A DNA stretch of 64,000 bases from Lytechinus pictus (Eukaryota > Echinodermata > Echinoidea > Temnopleuroida > Toxopneustidae), in assembly GCF_037042905.1 (NCBI RefSeq), contig NW_026974140.1:10117001-10181000 (forward strand), written 5' to 3'. A model generated the notes under the pieces. It worked only from the letters and a program-made list of their open reading frames with translations. It was not told the DNA's origin and searched no databases. Of the stretch, positions 34,538 through 46,456 are shown piece by piece; position 1 is the stretch's first letter; each line of letters opens with the position of its first letter. Position numbers and translations under genes: made by a program.

Positions 34538-36225
34538 CATTTTGGGAAAACAGAAAAATAATTTTGATAAACAAAAGTCTTTTTTACATAATGATTGTAA
34601 CATTAGTGATAGTAGTGAAATTGCAGAAAATTTTAACGAACATTTTGTCAATATCGGATCGAGTATAAACAATGATCCTAATGAAGATAATTCTAATTCT
34701 AATTCGTTTGATATTTATATGAATGACCCACTCTCTCATACTATGTTTTTTAAACCGATTACAAAAAAAGAAACATTAGATATCGGTAAATCGCTTAAAC
34801 CTAATAAGAGTAGCGGATTTGATGACATTGATCCATCTGTTGTGAAGAATGTTTTACCTTTCATTATAGACCCACTTTTACATATCTTTAATTCCTCTCT
34901 TGCAACTGGAATTGTGCCTTCGAAACTATAAATATCAAAAGTTGTTCCCGTTTTAAAGAAGGAGCTATCCTAATATATTTGTCAACTACCGTCCAATATC
35001 AATTTTGCCGTGTTTCTCAAAAATCTTGGAGAAATTAGTTTTTAACAGACTATACAATTTTTTATTACGTCACAATGTATTATATGATAGTCAATACGGC
35101 TTCCGTCAAAATTACTCCACTGAAATGGCAGTTATTGAAATTCATGATAGAATAATTAGTGAGCTCCAAGTACAATAATCAAGCTTATTATTACGGTATA
35201 AGAGGGTGTCTTTTAATTGGTTCAAGTCATATTTATTACATAGGAAACAATTTATTGTCTATAATAATACCCATTCGTCTTTCATGGAAATAAAAACAGG
35301 TGAGCCTCAAGGTTCTATTCTTGGGCCTTTATTATTTTTAATATATGTTAATGACATTGTTAACTCTTGCCATGAACCACATTTTATATTGTATGCCGAT
35401 GATACGTCTCTTCTTGCCGCCCATGATAATATCACTACTTTAGTTGAAATTTTAACTAGAAATCTTGCCCAAATTTCTGCCTGGTTTAAGTGCAATAGAC
35501 TTTCCTTAAATACAAATAAAACTCATTGTGTTTTATTTAATAAAAAGAGGGGTGTGCAATATAATCAAACTGACATATTTCTCCATATGGACTACAACTC
35601 AATTGCAATTTTATAATTCAGTTAAGTTTATAGGGGTGATTTTAAGCAATAACTTATGTTGGAATGATCATAAGTTCTATCCCTGTCAAAATAGCACGTT
35701 TTATTGGAATCTTAAATCGTTTAAAATGTAATGTACCTAGTTATATATTATTTACTCTTTACAATGCTTATATTCTGTCTCGTCTTTCATATTGCAATTT
35801 AATTTGGGGTAACACTTATTCTATCCATATACACAAATTAATTATTCTACAAAAAAAAGCAATACGTATATGTAAGAAGACAGACTATAATGCCCCGACT
35901 TCTTTGCTATTTAAATCATTACGTACAGCTAAACTTCCAGATATTACCAAGAATCAAATTGCTTCAATTATGCAACGATACCACACAAAAAGTCTTTCAC
36001 CCTATTTAATGAATATGTTCTCAGTTAATGCAAACATTCACAATTACTTTACACTTTACATTTAACAAATTCCACAGATGGACCTTTTCAAATGATAGAT
36101 CTAAATATTCAATACGACATACTGGCCCCACACTATGGAATAGTTTAGACCTGGACACATATAATATACAATTTAATAATACTTTTAAAAGACAATATAA
36201 AAAGAAATTACTGAGCAATTATTGA
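34538..36225 (+). pseudogene. LINE B reverse transcriptase remnant
   Basis: Spread over several frames: KSSGFDDIDPSVVKNVLP (34542-34931), an interrupted VNYRPISILP-like stretch, a block at 35040-35175, then SFNWFKSYLLHRKQF, GEPQGSILGP and the YADD box (LYADDTSLL near 35390-35410) in 35206-35590. C-terminal pieces run to 36225. Between 35175 and 35200 the motif A segment carrying the first catalytic Asp is missing. So this is a multiply broken pseudogene. Confidence 0.82.
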
Positions 36226-36740
36226 TTTCTCTTAACGTGGTTTTGTACTATTTGCTTATTTGATTATTTATCCGTTTGTTTATATTTTTTGTTTTGTTTT
36301 GTTTTTATCTTTTGTCCTGTTTTGTTTTACCTTGAAGTTTGTTTCAAGTTTGTTTAATTTAGTTTTTTTTTTTTGGTTTTAAATAAAATGATTATTCTTA
36401 TCTCTATTTATTCTTTGGTACTTGTCGTATCCATACCATATACTGAATTTTATTTGTAACGATTGATATTTCTTGGGTATGTGCGTTTTAACAAGCCTTT
36501 TTATGGCTTTTTTGTGCATGCCCAATTTCCATTCATTATTTTGTTCACCTATATTTTTATAATTATGTGCCAACCAAAATTTTATCATCACCAATATTTT
36601 TTTGTATCAGTTATGTTCTGTTGATACCTTTGCTTTGTTTTATGTTATTTATTTTTTCTTTGTGTATATATACTTTTGTTCTCATTTTGTTCTTTTTAAT
36701 GAATTTGGAAATAAATGCTGAATTGAATTGAATTGAATAG

Positions 36741-37574
36741 TTAATCATTATCTGGGGAAGTGAGTTTGGCTGTATCGTTAGATATGCTTTCTATCTCAAC
36801 ATGTTCAATGTCCTTGTTCGCATTGTTCTCAGGAGTCACCTTAGAGGAAGATTTGCAACGGATCACTGCGTATCCAATGCCACTTGCTATGGCGGCAGTT
36901 CCCGCCAAAGACACAATTAAAATTCCTGCTTTTGCACCAGGCGATAGTTCCTCAGGGGGACTTGTGAAATCTCCACCTTTAGATGTCGTCTCTTTGGGTT
37001 CTATGGTTGTCTTGTTAGCGCTTGGTTCGGGAGTTCCCGATAATGCTGTTGATGCATTTGAATGACTGGTTAGGGTGTCGGTTGTAGGGCCAAAAGGATC
37101 CTTGGTTGGAGCATCGGTTGTAGAGCCAGAAAGATCCTTGGTTGGAGCATCGGTTGTAGAGCCAGAAGGATCCTTGGTTGAAGCATCGGTTGAAGAGCCA
37201 GAAGGATCCTTGGTTGAAGCATCGGTTGTAGAGCCAGAAGGATCCTTGGTTGAAGCATCGGTTGTAGAGCCAGAAGGATCCTGGGTTGAAGCATCGGTTG
37301 TAGAGCCAGAAGGATCCTTGGTTGAAGCATCGGTTGAAGAGCCAGAAGGATCCTTGGTTGAAGCATCGGTTGAAGAGCCAGAAGGATCCTTGTTTGGAGC
37401 ATCGGTTGTAGAGCCAGTAGGATCCTGGGTTGGAGCATCGGTTGTAGAGCCAGAATATCCCGTTTGGATGTGGGTTGATGAGGAATCTGTTGATTGACTT
37501 CTCGTCGTCTTTTTAATGTAAGCTGCTGATATTATCAGCATCGTGGCCAATCTGTATGTCAGACGGAACGGCAT
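36741..37574 (-). CDS. Mucin-like type I membrane protein, copy 1 (277 aa)
   Basis: Start ATG at 37574 (MPFRLTYRLATMLIISAAYI, a signal peptide), preceded by TTTATTTCCCAAAATCTAG, which looks like a splice acceptor, so a 5' untranslated exon probably lies at higher coordinates. About eleven 11-residue repeats (DPSGSTTDAST and variants) follow, rich in Ser/Thr for O-glycosylation. Then come a Pro/Thr stem, a membrane segment (AGILIVSLAGTAAIASGIGY) and a short basic-then-acidic tail ending KLTSPDND. There is no recognised enzymatic domain; likely a cell-surface glycoprotein. LINE B ends within about 5 bp of the stop codon. Compared with copy 2 it lacks a non-repetitive Ser/Thr block after the signal peptide and has fewer repeats. 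Confidence 0.8.
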   Translation of the reverse strand: MPFRLTYRLATMLIISAAYIKKTTRSQSTDSSSTHIQTGYSGSTTDAPTQDPTGSTTDAPNKDPSGSSTDASTKDPSGSSTDASTKDPSGSTTDASTQDPSGSTTDASTKDPSGSTTDASTKDPSGSSTDASTKDPSGSTTDAPTKDLSGSTTDAPTKDPFGPTTDTLTSHSNASTALSGTPEPSANKTTIEPKETTSKGGDFTSPPEELSPGAKAGILIVSLAGTAAIASGIGYAVIRCKSSSKVTPENNANKDIEHVEIESISNDTAKLTSPDND

Positions 37575-38136
37575 TCTAGATTTTGGGAAATAAAACACAG
37601 AGACATTAATAAGGACATCACTATTTCATGACAGGGAGTCTGTAGGTGATACTGCTCGAAAAAAGTAGCCTGCCCAATTGAATATTGTTTATTTTCTCAT
37701 ATCCATAATACGAAATTCCATTTGACTGTCCTTAGAAATGATAAATGCCTCTAAAGAAATCTCAATTTCCATATGCCATATAAATTACCAATTTGAATCG
37801 TCTTTGATGCAATTAGGTAATTGAAAAGTCTTATCTATGTTTGTAAAACTTTAATAGAAAACTGATTCAATTTTCCTGTCCAAGTTGATCGTGATCATAA
37901 TATATTTGTAAAGTGATGACAACACACTAAAGAACAATTGGAATTAATCGCTTGAAAATGACGGCCGAGAGATCGGGCTTTTTAAACAATATTTGATAAT
38001 ATTCTTCTTTTTTTTCCAAAACTTGTTTCAATCGCATTGTTTTGATGTAAATTGACTATTCTCTTATTAATGTTATGAAGCCATCTTCTCAAATTGCTTT
38101 CTTCAATCTCACAGTCTGTTATGCAACAGCCATGCC

Positions 38137-38560
38137 AAACGATGGTCTGTCATTATAGTATTAGGATGTTCGCTTCGTGAAGCACGACGGATTCAAAAAC
38201 ACATTAAATGTAATGATAATGCCCGTCGAACGACAAGGGACAGCTGGGAGGTCTTTGTCTTTATTTCGGCATGACGAAAAATTGCAAATACTTTGTTTGA
38301 CCAGACTCCAGGACGAAACTGCCGTTTTGATACACCAATTTCCGACAAGACTTCTTGGTTGTTAATGTTATGAATCGCATTTAACAACAATATATCGTGG
38401 ATCGATAACCCCCCTTATCATCTTGAGCTCCTTTCACAATTGGTGGTGCGACTGCTTACAAACGTTGTGATTGTGTGTAACATATATTGTGATCAAATTA
38501 ATGATCGCCAACGATCGGAAGAGCGATTGTGAAAGCCCCCTAGACATTAAAACGTATTAT
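38137..38560. repeat. Dispersed repeat upstream of mucin copy 1
   Basis: Matches 54130-54600 as part of the duplication and, more weakly, 8930-9170. It contains GTTCGCTTCGTGAAGCACGA, ACAAGGGACAGCTGGGAGGT and ACGAAAAATTGCAAATACTT. An imperfect CGATCG-rich end near 38500-38535 suggests a transposon edge. Confidence 0.5.
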
Positions 38561-39004
38561 CTTATAGGATCGATCAATAAAAAAGCTATGATGACTTTTA
38601 CATACAGTTTTGTAATATCGGAATTATAGAATTGTAGAATTTCAATTCATGTTTTTTTTTTTTTTTAAAGCTGCAATCAATTAGATGGTATGTCGTTGGT
38701 ATTTTTTTTTGTCGGTCTGGAATCGGATTTAATCGGTTTTAGGCTTGCGCCAACATTGCTGAAATGAAAAATAGAGACACAATGGAAACCGAAGTCTGAA
38801 TTGAGCTCTAAATGATTTCTCTTTGCATACCAGTAAGAATATATTAGACATGTATGATTTATATGTAAATTCCGTATGAAAATGTCAATTATCAATCTGT
38901 GTTATGGGACGTTGGTACTGAGTACAATAACTTTATTTTAAAGTATAAGATCTTGAAAATAATCATCTTTTACTTAGAACGCGGATAATGAAGTATATAT
39001 TATA

Positions 39005-39982
39005 TACGCACTATAAGAAATAGGGGTTCAAATTTGAACATTGGGGGTTGGCACAATAGCAGCACCCAAGGGGTGCTAATGAGTGCATTTATGCTCATTT
39101 TTGCACCTTTAAAGGTGTAGTATAGCTATATTAAAGGGATACTCCATCCTGAAAATATTTATCTCAATGAATAGAGTGAAATTCACAGAGCAAAATTCTG
39201 AAAAAATTGATCGAAATCGGATAACAAATAACGAAGTTATTGAATTTTAAAGATTTGCATTATTCCGGTGAAACAATTATAAGCATGTCTTTATGAATAT
39301 TCATTAGGTGAGCTGATGATTTCATACCCCACTTGTTCTTTTGTATTTTATTATATGAAATAAGGTTTATTAAAAAAATTATGCTAAGAAATAAAATAAT
39401 TGGATTGACAACTGATTAAGTGCATTAGTTATTTATTGCTGCAACTTATTTCATCATACAGGAGACACATAATATACACATGTATGAAAAAATTAAAAGT
39501 ATGATTTCATGTAATAACATAAGAAAAGGGAAAGTGGGGATGTGACATCATCGGCCCACCTAATGAATATTCATGACGACGTGCATATAACTGTTTTAAC
39601 GAAATATTGCTAAACTTTAAAATTCAATAACTTCGTTATTTGATATCCGAATTTGATGAAATTTGCAGCATTTTGCTCTGTGAATTTTACTCTATTTATT
39701 TAGATATGAATATTTTCAGCCCGGAGCATCCCTTTAAGCAACCTATTGGTTGCAGTGTTGAACCATGCAATAAATGTTCGAATTTGAACCTTTTTTAATG
39801 TTCGGTATTATGCACCTTAAGAGGCGAATAGTTGTTCCTTTTTACGAACGAATTAAACGAGCATTTCTGGGTGCAAAATAAAAGATTCAATTGTGCACCT
39901 TTTTCCACTAAGGGTGCAAGATTACACCCAAAAGATTGGTACAGGTGTTTTAGTTAGGGTTCAAAAAGAATTTTAGTGCGTA
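39005..39982. mobile_element. MITE with TACGCACTATAA termini, host to a second MITE
   Basis: TACGCACTATAA and TTTTAGTGCGTA are inverted ends; TTCAAATTTGAAC and GCACCTTTAAAGGTG palindromes lie inside. It is interrupted by the TTAA element 39131-39737. Present in copy 2 at 54911-55890, so both insertions predate the duplication. Confidence 0.75.
39131..39737. mobile_element. Nested TTAA MITE
   Basis: TTAAAGGGATACTCCATCCT and GGAGCATCCCTTTAA are inverted ends with TTAA at both sides. Arms mirror TGAATAGAGTGAAATTCACA and GAATATTCATTAGGTG. It is in the same family as 26644-27241. Confidence 0.8.
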
Positions 39983-41876
39983 GTCATCCACATTTAGGCA
40001 GCATGCTAATCATTCAATCATGGGAAATTTACATAGTTATTAATTTTTCATGTTAATATATGCGCTGTCATTTCCTAGCTATTAAATGTATAGTTTTTCT
40101 ATCTACTTTGCCCCTTTTCAGTCATTCTCAATTTTAGATTTACATTAAGAAGGCTCACAATTTTCTCCAATCTCAAATCGTATGTATTTATTTTCATATA
40201 TGCACGCCGTCCAAGACCTTGAGAGTAATTACACACCCATAATACTCAGGTATACGCATATAGCAAATATAACTACTAACGATCATTATTTATGAATTAA
40301 CATATTATTATCGACATGATGATAAATGAATGCAGAGAGATTATCATTTAACTGGGGAGCACTGAATTCTGACTGCTCCATATACATATTGTGAAAGCCA
40401 TTTGTGATACTTTCGACAGAATATAGTGTTTGCTCAAGCATGGATCAAGGCTTTCAATAAAAGAAAACCAGCGGGGCAAAATACTGCTCCAAAAAAAATG
40501 TGTTAATTGGTACTTTAAGTCAAGTTTTCTTTTTCTTTTTAATGATGTATTTCGCTGTACTAGTCTAAAGCGTACCATTTACAAATGAATCTTCTATTCA
40601 TTACATGTATTATCTTTTTATTGTCAGCTTTCCTTTTTTCCTAAAAAAAAATGAATTCGTTACTTATGACATTCGGTTTTGGGACAAGGACCAGTGAGAA
40701 CATTTTCTTAAAATCAAGAATGGGTGGGGTAAAAAGTGTCTGATCTCAAACGGGTGGGGCAAGACCCCGCTGTTAATCTGCATTGGTGAGAACCCTGGTG
40801 TGAATACAAATTTATCTATTGTTATAGGCGTTGTCTCACAACTTGTCTGTTAGAAGTGACTTTTGAAAATCCATCCAGCAGAACCAAACCTAATTTTGAA
40901 ATATCATTTGGACAAATTTATTTCCTATAAAGAAACCTTATTTTGAAGTCTTTATGTGTAGATGTAATTGTATATTATGAGTATAAAGTTGATGATGGGA
41001 GGTGGAAAAATAAATGAATTTATTATATTCTAATAGAAGGTTTTGAATTTTAAAAATACAAAAACAAAAGCATGAATGTTGAAAATTCTAAGAAAAATAA
41101 ATAATTTCATGAATTTAGTTATGGCCTAATTTCAGTGATATAGGGAAAATTAATAGACTTGTAGAAAAAAGAAGAGAGAGAAACCGGAAAGGGAGAGAGA
41201 ATGTTTGCATAGATAATTGTTTTAATTTTAAAATCATAAAATGCAATGCTTAAAACATGTCCAGCATCGGAACTCACCTTTTAATGATGTGTTATCTCCA
41301 AAATCTAAGAAGAAGCACTGCCTTGCAGGTGAGACGCATCCAGCAGAAAGTCAACCTCATCGATTAACTGCTGAAATCTTGAGTATTCAATGAAAATTAT
41401 TCAACTTCTCCGATATCTAAGAGAAACGTTGATCAATCAAATTCATCCATTTAATCAGCTTTATTAACTATCAATGCTTGTCGACTGTTGACTTATGAAA
41501 CACACAAATGAAATCATGTTCAGTTAATAATTATCTATGTTTGTCCTATCAGTATTTTCAAATACAGTATCAAGAGGTTTCAGAAGTGTACTGTAGTTTA
41601 TGCTTATCTCAAACTATTGTTTGAGGAAAATCATTAACATGTGATAATGCTATTTTGATGACACTGACTAGAAATTCAAATTCACTTATAAGAAGATAAT
41701 GTCTACGTCCCCAATAATCATCTGCTGATAAATCTGATGTATATGACAATAATTATAGCTAAATAATGAGGTTTTCATGTCTTGCCTTTGCCTTCGGTTG
41801 AAACCCCAATCATGTTAATAGTCTTGGCCTTGGTCTAATTTTTTGTACATTCTCTACGTTGACTACAGCACTGAGT
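39983..41876. other. Non-coding, conserved between duplicate copies
   Basis: Collinear with 55891-57717. It contains a GGGTGGGGCAAAAAGTGTCT / CGGGTGGGGCAAGACCCC stretch near 40721-40770. No gene recognised. Confidence 0.5.
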
Positions 41877-41952
41877 GGTGGTAGTAGTAGTAATGGTGGT
41901 GGTGTTGATGGTGCTAGTGGTAGTAGTAGTAGTAGTAGTAGTAGTAGTATAA

Positions 41953-42019
<67 letters not shown>

Positions 42020-42035
42020 AAGTAGTAGTAGTAGT

Positions 42036-42091
<56 letters not shown>

Positions 42092-42107
42092 AAATTGTAG
42101 TAGCAGA
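41877..42107. repeat. (TAG)n trinucleotide array, copy 1
   Basis: About 230 bp of TAG/AGT units with scattered AAG and CAG variants. It is stop-free in some frames, giving poly-Ser or poly-Leu frames that are not genes. Equivalent to 57718-57942. Confidence 0.95.
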
Positions 42108-42235
42108 ATGCCTGCGGTGGATTTTATTGCGATAAAACTATTAAAATACAATCTTGAATTCTTGAACCTTGAAGAAGTACTCTCCTAAAAAGCGTACACG
42201 ATGTTTCTGGAGAGGGTTGTGCTGTGTCAGGTGCT

Positions 42236-42806
42236 GCCAGTCCGGGGGGGGGGGGCATATAATGCATAGTGGATATATGTGCCGCGGAGGGGACCCCCAT
42301 TTTTACACTAAAATTTCCGTTCCAAGGCATAACATTTTTGTCCTATTGAGAAAAAGAACAAAGAAAGCCGCTCCAAAGCATAGCATTTTCTTCTTACCGT
42401 GAAAAAAAAGAAAGAAATCCGCTCCAAAGCTTCGCATATTTTCCGTTATGCCGTTCCGGCCGCATTAATCTGCTACAATGAGACGCAATTTTGGTGAATA
42501 GCGGCCGCAGAGCGCTGTTTGACTATCGCCTCTGCGCTAGCGCACCCGGCGCCCGTGCCGCCGGGCTAGCTGCATGCACGTATGCCCGTTCCATAGGGAT
42601 GAATACGCACTCACGCGCAGGCGACCCGTTCAAATTAAGGACCTCCGTTTTCACAAACATTTGTAGTTCTGAAGCCCGTTCCGAGGACCCTCCTTTTTAC
42701 AATAAGCCCGCTCCAAGGCCCCCGGTTTTTGTTTGTCTCGCCCGCGGCACATACCTACTATTTTTTTGGTCGAGTACCCCCCCCCCCCACCCCCCGGGCT
42801 GCAGTG
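42236..42806. mobile_element. Non-autonomous element with poly-G termini, copy 1
   Basis: CCAGTCC followed by a G run, then ATATGTGCCGCGGAGGGGAC at the left, is mirrored at the right by TCGCCCGCGGCACATACC, a C run and GGGCTGCAG. Internal repeats include CCGCTCCAAAGCATAGCATT. The GC-rich CpG stretch near 42500-42590 belongs to this element, not to a promoter. Confidence 0.7.
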
Positions 42807-43108
42807 CTTTAGGTGATGTGGTGATCCTGTGGTGGTATTCTTGGTGCACTATATACAGTGTGTTAGGTGCAGTGTGCGGATGGTGCGTATGTGTCCCTCT
42901 TACAGCATCTTAAGGGGAGGAGGAGGCAACATTTGTTGAGTGAGGCGGTAACTTGGGTAAAAACTTATCTACACTGTAATAAGGCCCCGAAGTTGCATCA
43001 TGGAAATATTGGGAACCTGAGGAAGTAGTCAAGAGGTATGGGGCACGTTTCATTAAGCGAAACAACAAATCGTTAATATTGTTACTTTACCATTATGGCA
43101 ACTATCAT

Positions 43109-43348
43109 CAGTGGTGTAATGGGCAAAAAATGTTGAGAGGGATAGCTATGGCGCATCGCGTAAGATTGATTCGAAAAAAGAAAAAAACAGTTGCAAGCGA
43201 GCGAAGCGAGCTAGCATTTTTATTTCAATTTTTTTTTTTTTTTTTTAGATTTTGAAAATAAAATATCTTTTTCACCCTTCTTTCTTTTTTTTTTTTTCTT
43301 GGTCGTGAAAATTTGTCTGGGGGTCGGGAGCCTATCTGTACGCCAGTG
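43109..43348. mobile_element. hAT-like MITE, copy 1
   Basis: CAGTGGTGTAATG and TGTACGCCAGTG ends, flanked by ACTATCAT (43101-43108) and ACTACCAT (43349-43356), one mismatch in 8 bp. It contains a GCGAGCGAAGCGAGCTAGC motif. The same insertion in copy 2 has perfect duplications. Confidence 0.8.
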
Positions 43349-43653
43349 ACTACCATGAAAACTTGATTTTGATTGGCTGTTGAGCCATGTTACCATGGTA
43401 GTTGTCATAATGAAATAGTTACAATAGTTTTTATGACACGGTCGCCCCCCTGGTCTTGCCATGGTGTTTGTCTTCGATCTGGGAACGCTTACCGGTTGCA
43501 AAAATTCCGTTCTCAATCGTGGGCCAGTCATGAGAGATTTTTCATTATCTGTGGTCGCTTCGGATCACAATCGAAATAATCTTTTTATCTGTGGAGATGG
43601 AAAGCTACCTTCATGCTTTCAAGTTCTCACGTAGACTGACCTTGCTTCCATTT

Positions 43654-43862
43654 ACAGTAAAATCGTTGTTTAAAATTGTACCCAACGCTGTTTCGTTGTT
43701 TAACAGTTTAAACAACCATTTTTAACTTATTGAGCAAAAATACAAATCAAACTTTGTTATTCAAGATTTTAAACACTTGTTTAAACTACTCTTACAACTG
43801 TTGTAAGGTCTATGGTAAACAACATTGTTTGAAACTTTTAAACAGCATTTTTAGTGTGCTGA
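43654..43862. mobile_element. Small MITE rich in GTTTAAAC
   Basis: ACAGTAAAATCGTTGTTTAA at the left mirrors TTTAAACAGCATTTTTAGTG at the right, and inner GTTTAAAC palindromes recur. Copy 2 equivalent: 59561-59768. Confidence 0.6.
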
Positions 43863-44177
43863 GCGTTAGAATTGTCCGGTAAAAGTTGATCGGAGCACTT
43901 GAGGTAGTATAATACATGTAAGAGCGTGGATGATATGACACAATGCAATTATCGAGAAGAGATGAGGATAAATAATATTGTTCATCGCAAAAAAAAACGA
44001 TTCGTTTTCCATTTTTAAATAACAACTCATTTTTCGATGTTAAAAATAATAGTGCTTTTCAGTGAGGAAACCATGTTTTTTAGGTGAAAAACTGACTTTA
44101 TCGTGTAGATTTCGAACGTTTTACTTTGCTTTTCGAGCTTCCTGCAGGCGAGCGGCGAGAGGCCAAAATTTGGGACT

Positions 44178-46456
44178 TTAAGGACGTTCCACAGTTAAAA
44201 TGAAGTCCATGTCATTTTCACCAAATTTTGCAGAGAGTTACTCTGGTATCTATGCATTATGAAAATGCAAAAAAAATAATATAGGTTCATGTGCTTATTT
44301 TTTTTCTACGGGTCTTCAAAGTCGCCGTATTTGAATGATATGCAATTTTGCGCAATCAAGAGAATTATGCCACTCTTAGACCTCACGAATTCACCAAATG
44401 AGTTTAAATCATCTTTACTCAGTGGATACCGCATCAAACTTTATCAAATTTCCAGAATATATAACAAAGTGTATACCAAAGTAAGAGAAAGTCTTTTAAT
44501 TGGTAAAAATATATCTATTTGGAGTCAGCAGCGCCCTCATTTGGCAAGAACGGTGCAAAAACTCGGAAAAAACAAATCTTCAAAGCCGTGAATCTACTCA
44601 AAAATTAAAAAAGTATTTTGTAAGCTGCACATTTTTCAAAATCCATGTCATTTTCATCAAATTCGGCTAAATTGTAGAGGAATGCATATCAAAGGTGTAG
44701 GGAAGCTAAAAATATGGGGTTCATGTGCTCGTTTTTTAACTATGAGCGTCCAAAGTGATGCGAGTTGGCATGAAAATGGCCCAAAATGCGCCCAAAACGT
44801 GCAAAATTAATATACAGCCGCCTAAAATACGAATGATTCCTTAGTTCTGCTCCCAAACACTCAAAATCCATGTCATTTTGATCATACTCTTTAGATTTGC
44901 AAAGGAATATATTCTGATAACGTTAAATTATTAAAAATATGGGGTCCATATGCTCGTTTTTAAACTATCAGTGTCCAAACTATTGCGAGTTGGCTTGAAA
45001 CAGCCCAAAATGCGCCGAAAACAAGTAAAAGTCTGAATACCGTCCAAAATGTCAAATATACGAATGGTTCCGTAGTTCTGCTCCCAAACATTTAAAATCC
45101 ATGTCATTTTCATCATACTCTCTACATTTGTAGAGGAATATATTCTGAAGACGTTAAAATTAAAATATGGGTTCCATGTGCTTGTTTTTTAACTATCAGT
45201 GTCCAAAGTGTTGCGAGTTGGCTTGAAACAATCTATAATATGCCTAAAACGGGCAAAAGTCTATTACCGTCCAAAATGTCTAAAATACGAATGGTTCCTT
45301 AGTCCTGCTCCCAAACATTCAAAATCCATGTCATTTTCATCATACTCTCTAGATTTGTAAAGGAATATGTTCTGAAGAATTTAAGATATTAAAACTATGG
45401 GGTCCAGGTGCTCGTTTTCAAATTATCAGTGTCCAAAATATTGCGAGTTGGCTTGAAACAGCCCAAAATGCGCCGTAAACAAGCAAAAGTCTGTTACCCT
45501 CTAAAATGCGAATGGTTCCGTAGTCTTGCTCCCAAACATTAGAAATCCATGTCATTTTCACTTTTACTTTGCACATAGATACTTTAGCACCTGAATATTC
45601 CAAATATGCAAAGATTAACATGGGTCCATGTGCTTGATTTTTTGCTATAGAGCTTCAAGTTAACCCAAAATGGATGATGTTCTTAAGAATTGCGCATACA
45701 AAAGAATTTGACATTTTTAGACCTCACGAGATCACAACAATGAGTTTAAAGCATTATTACTCGGTAAAAATCCATGAAAATTTCATTAAATTTTGCAATA
45801 TGATTAATAGTTGTATCCGTAAATTGATAATCTATCTGTATTGCTGTCATTTGTTTGCTCATTTAAGTCTAACAACACTCTCAGTTCTTAGAAATTGCGG
45901 GAAAGATACTCAACCTCAAAAATTTCAAATTTCAATAACAAACTTGAGAAGTAAAGAAATGCTGCACTTTATTCAAAACCCATGTCATTTTCACCAAACA
46001 TTGCAAAGTTGTAGAGGAAGGTATACCTAAGAGTTGCAAACATTAAAAAATATGGGTTCATGTGCTTGTTTTCAAACTATCAGCACTCTTATTAGAGCAA
46101 ATTTGCTTCTTAAAACACCCGAAAACGCGCCAAAAGCAGTATCTATGTGAAGAAAAATTCCGAACCACTTTTCCATTTATTCAAACTTAGGTTCATATTC
46201 ATCATACTTTGCAGCACTACAGAGGCTATTTTGAAGTTGTAGAGGAATAAAAAAAATGGTCCATGGAATAATTCCAATTTATTAGCTTCATAAAATAACA
46301 CATCGCATCTGCAGTTAGTGCAGAAAAGGAGAAAAATCAGCTCATATTACCTCCAGCTGATTAAATCACCAGTTCATCTATTGTGACGTCAGCGCGCAGA
46401 GTGTAAAATATGCGCAGATCATGATGCGCACAAACATAACTGTGGAACGTCCTTAA
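44178..46456. mobile_element. 2.3-kb TTAA element with internal tandem repeats
   Basis: TTAAGGACGTTCCACAGTTA at the left and AACTGTGGAACGTCCTTAA at the right are inverted ends with TTAA duplications (44178-44181 and 46453-46456). Inside, a roughly 220-230-bp unit is repeated, marked by AATCCATGTCATTTTCATCA near 44640, 44866, 45096, 45327 and 45547, with divergent copies at 44207 and 45978. No transposase frame seen. Confidence 0.82.

Larger units (their letters stand above)
20413..36738 (+). mobile_element. LINE B, full-length-like non-LTR element split by a 12-kb insertion
   Basis: ORF1-like (to 20941), endonuclease (33161-34537), degenerate RT and a 3' UTR ending with tandem ATTGA units. 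In copy 2 the flanking DNA is continuous (GTTCTTGCAATAGTTAATCA), so the whole block 20413-36738 is an insertion. The fold-back element 20970-33031 lies inside it between ORF1 and ORF2, so it arrived later or was carried with it. LINE B is in sense opposite to the adjacent mucin gene. Confidence 0.85.
15476..44144. repeat. Segmental duplication, copy 1 (interrupted)
   Basis: It matches 47626-60051 collinearly from TATGGGCCAATGAACC at the left to CTTTTCGA(G/T)CTTCCTG at the right. Shared content in order: GT-rich stretch, tRNA-like sequence, 2 kb of non-coding DNA, mucin gene (minus), nested MITEs, TAG array, G-rich element, hAT MITE and a GTTTAAAC-rich MITE. Copy 1 also carries a LINE at 16067-18160 and a LINE plus fold-back element at 20413-36738. 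Without these it is about 10.3 kb. Confidence 0.9.

Noticed and set aside
42500-42590. CpG-rich stretch as a CpG island or promoter
   Set aside because: Inside the poly-G-ended transposon and duplicated with it at 58378-58450.
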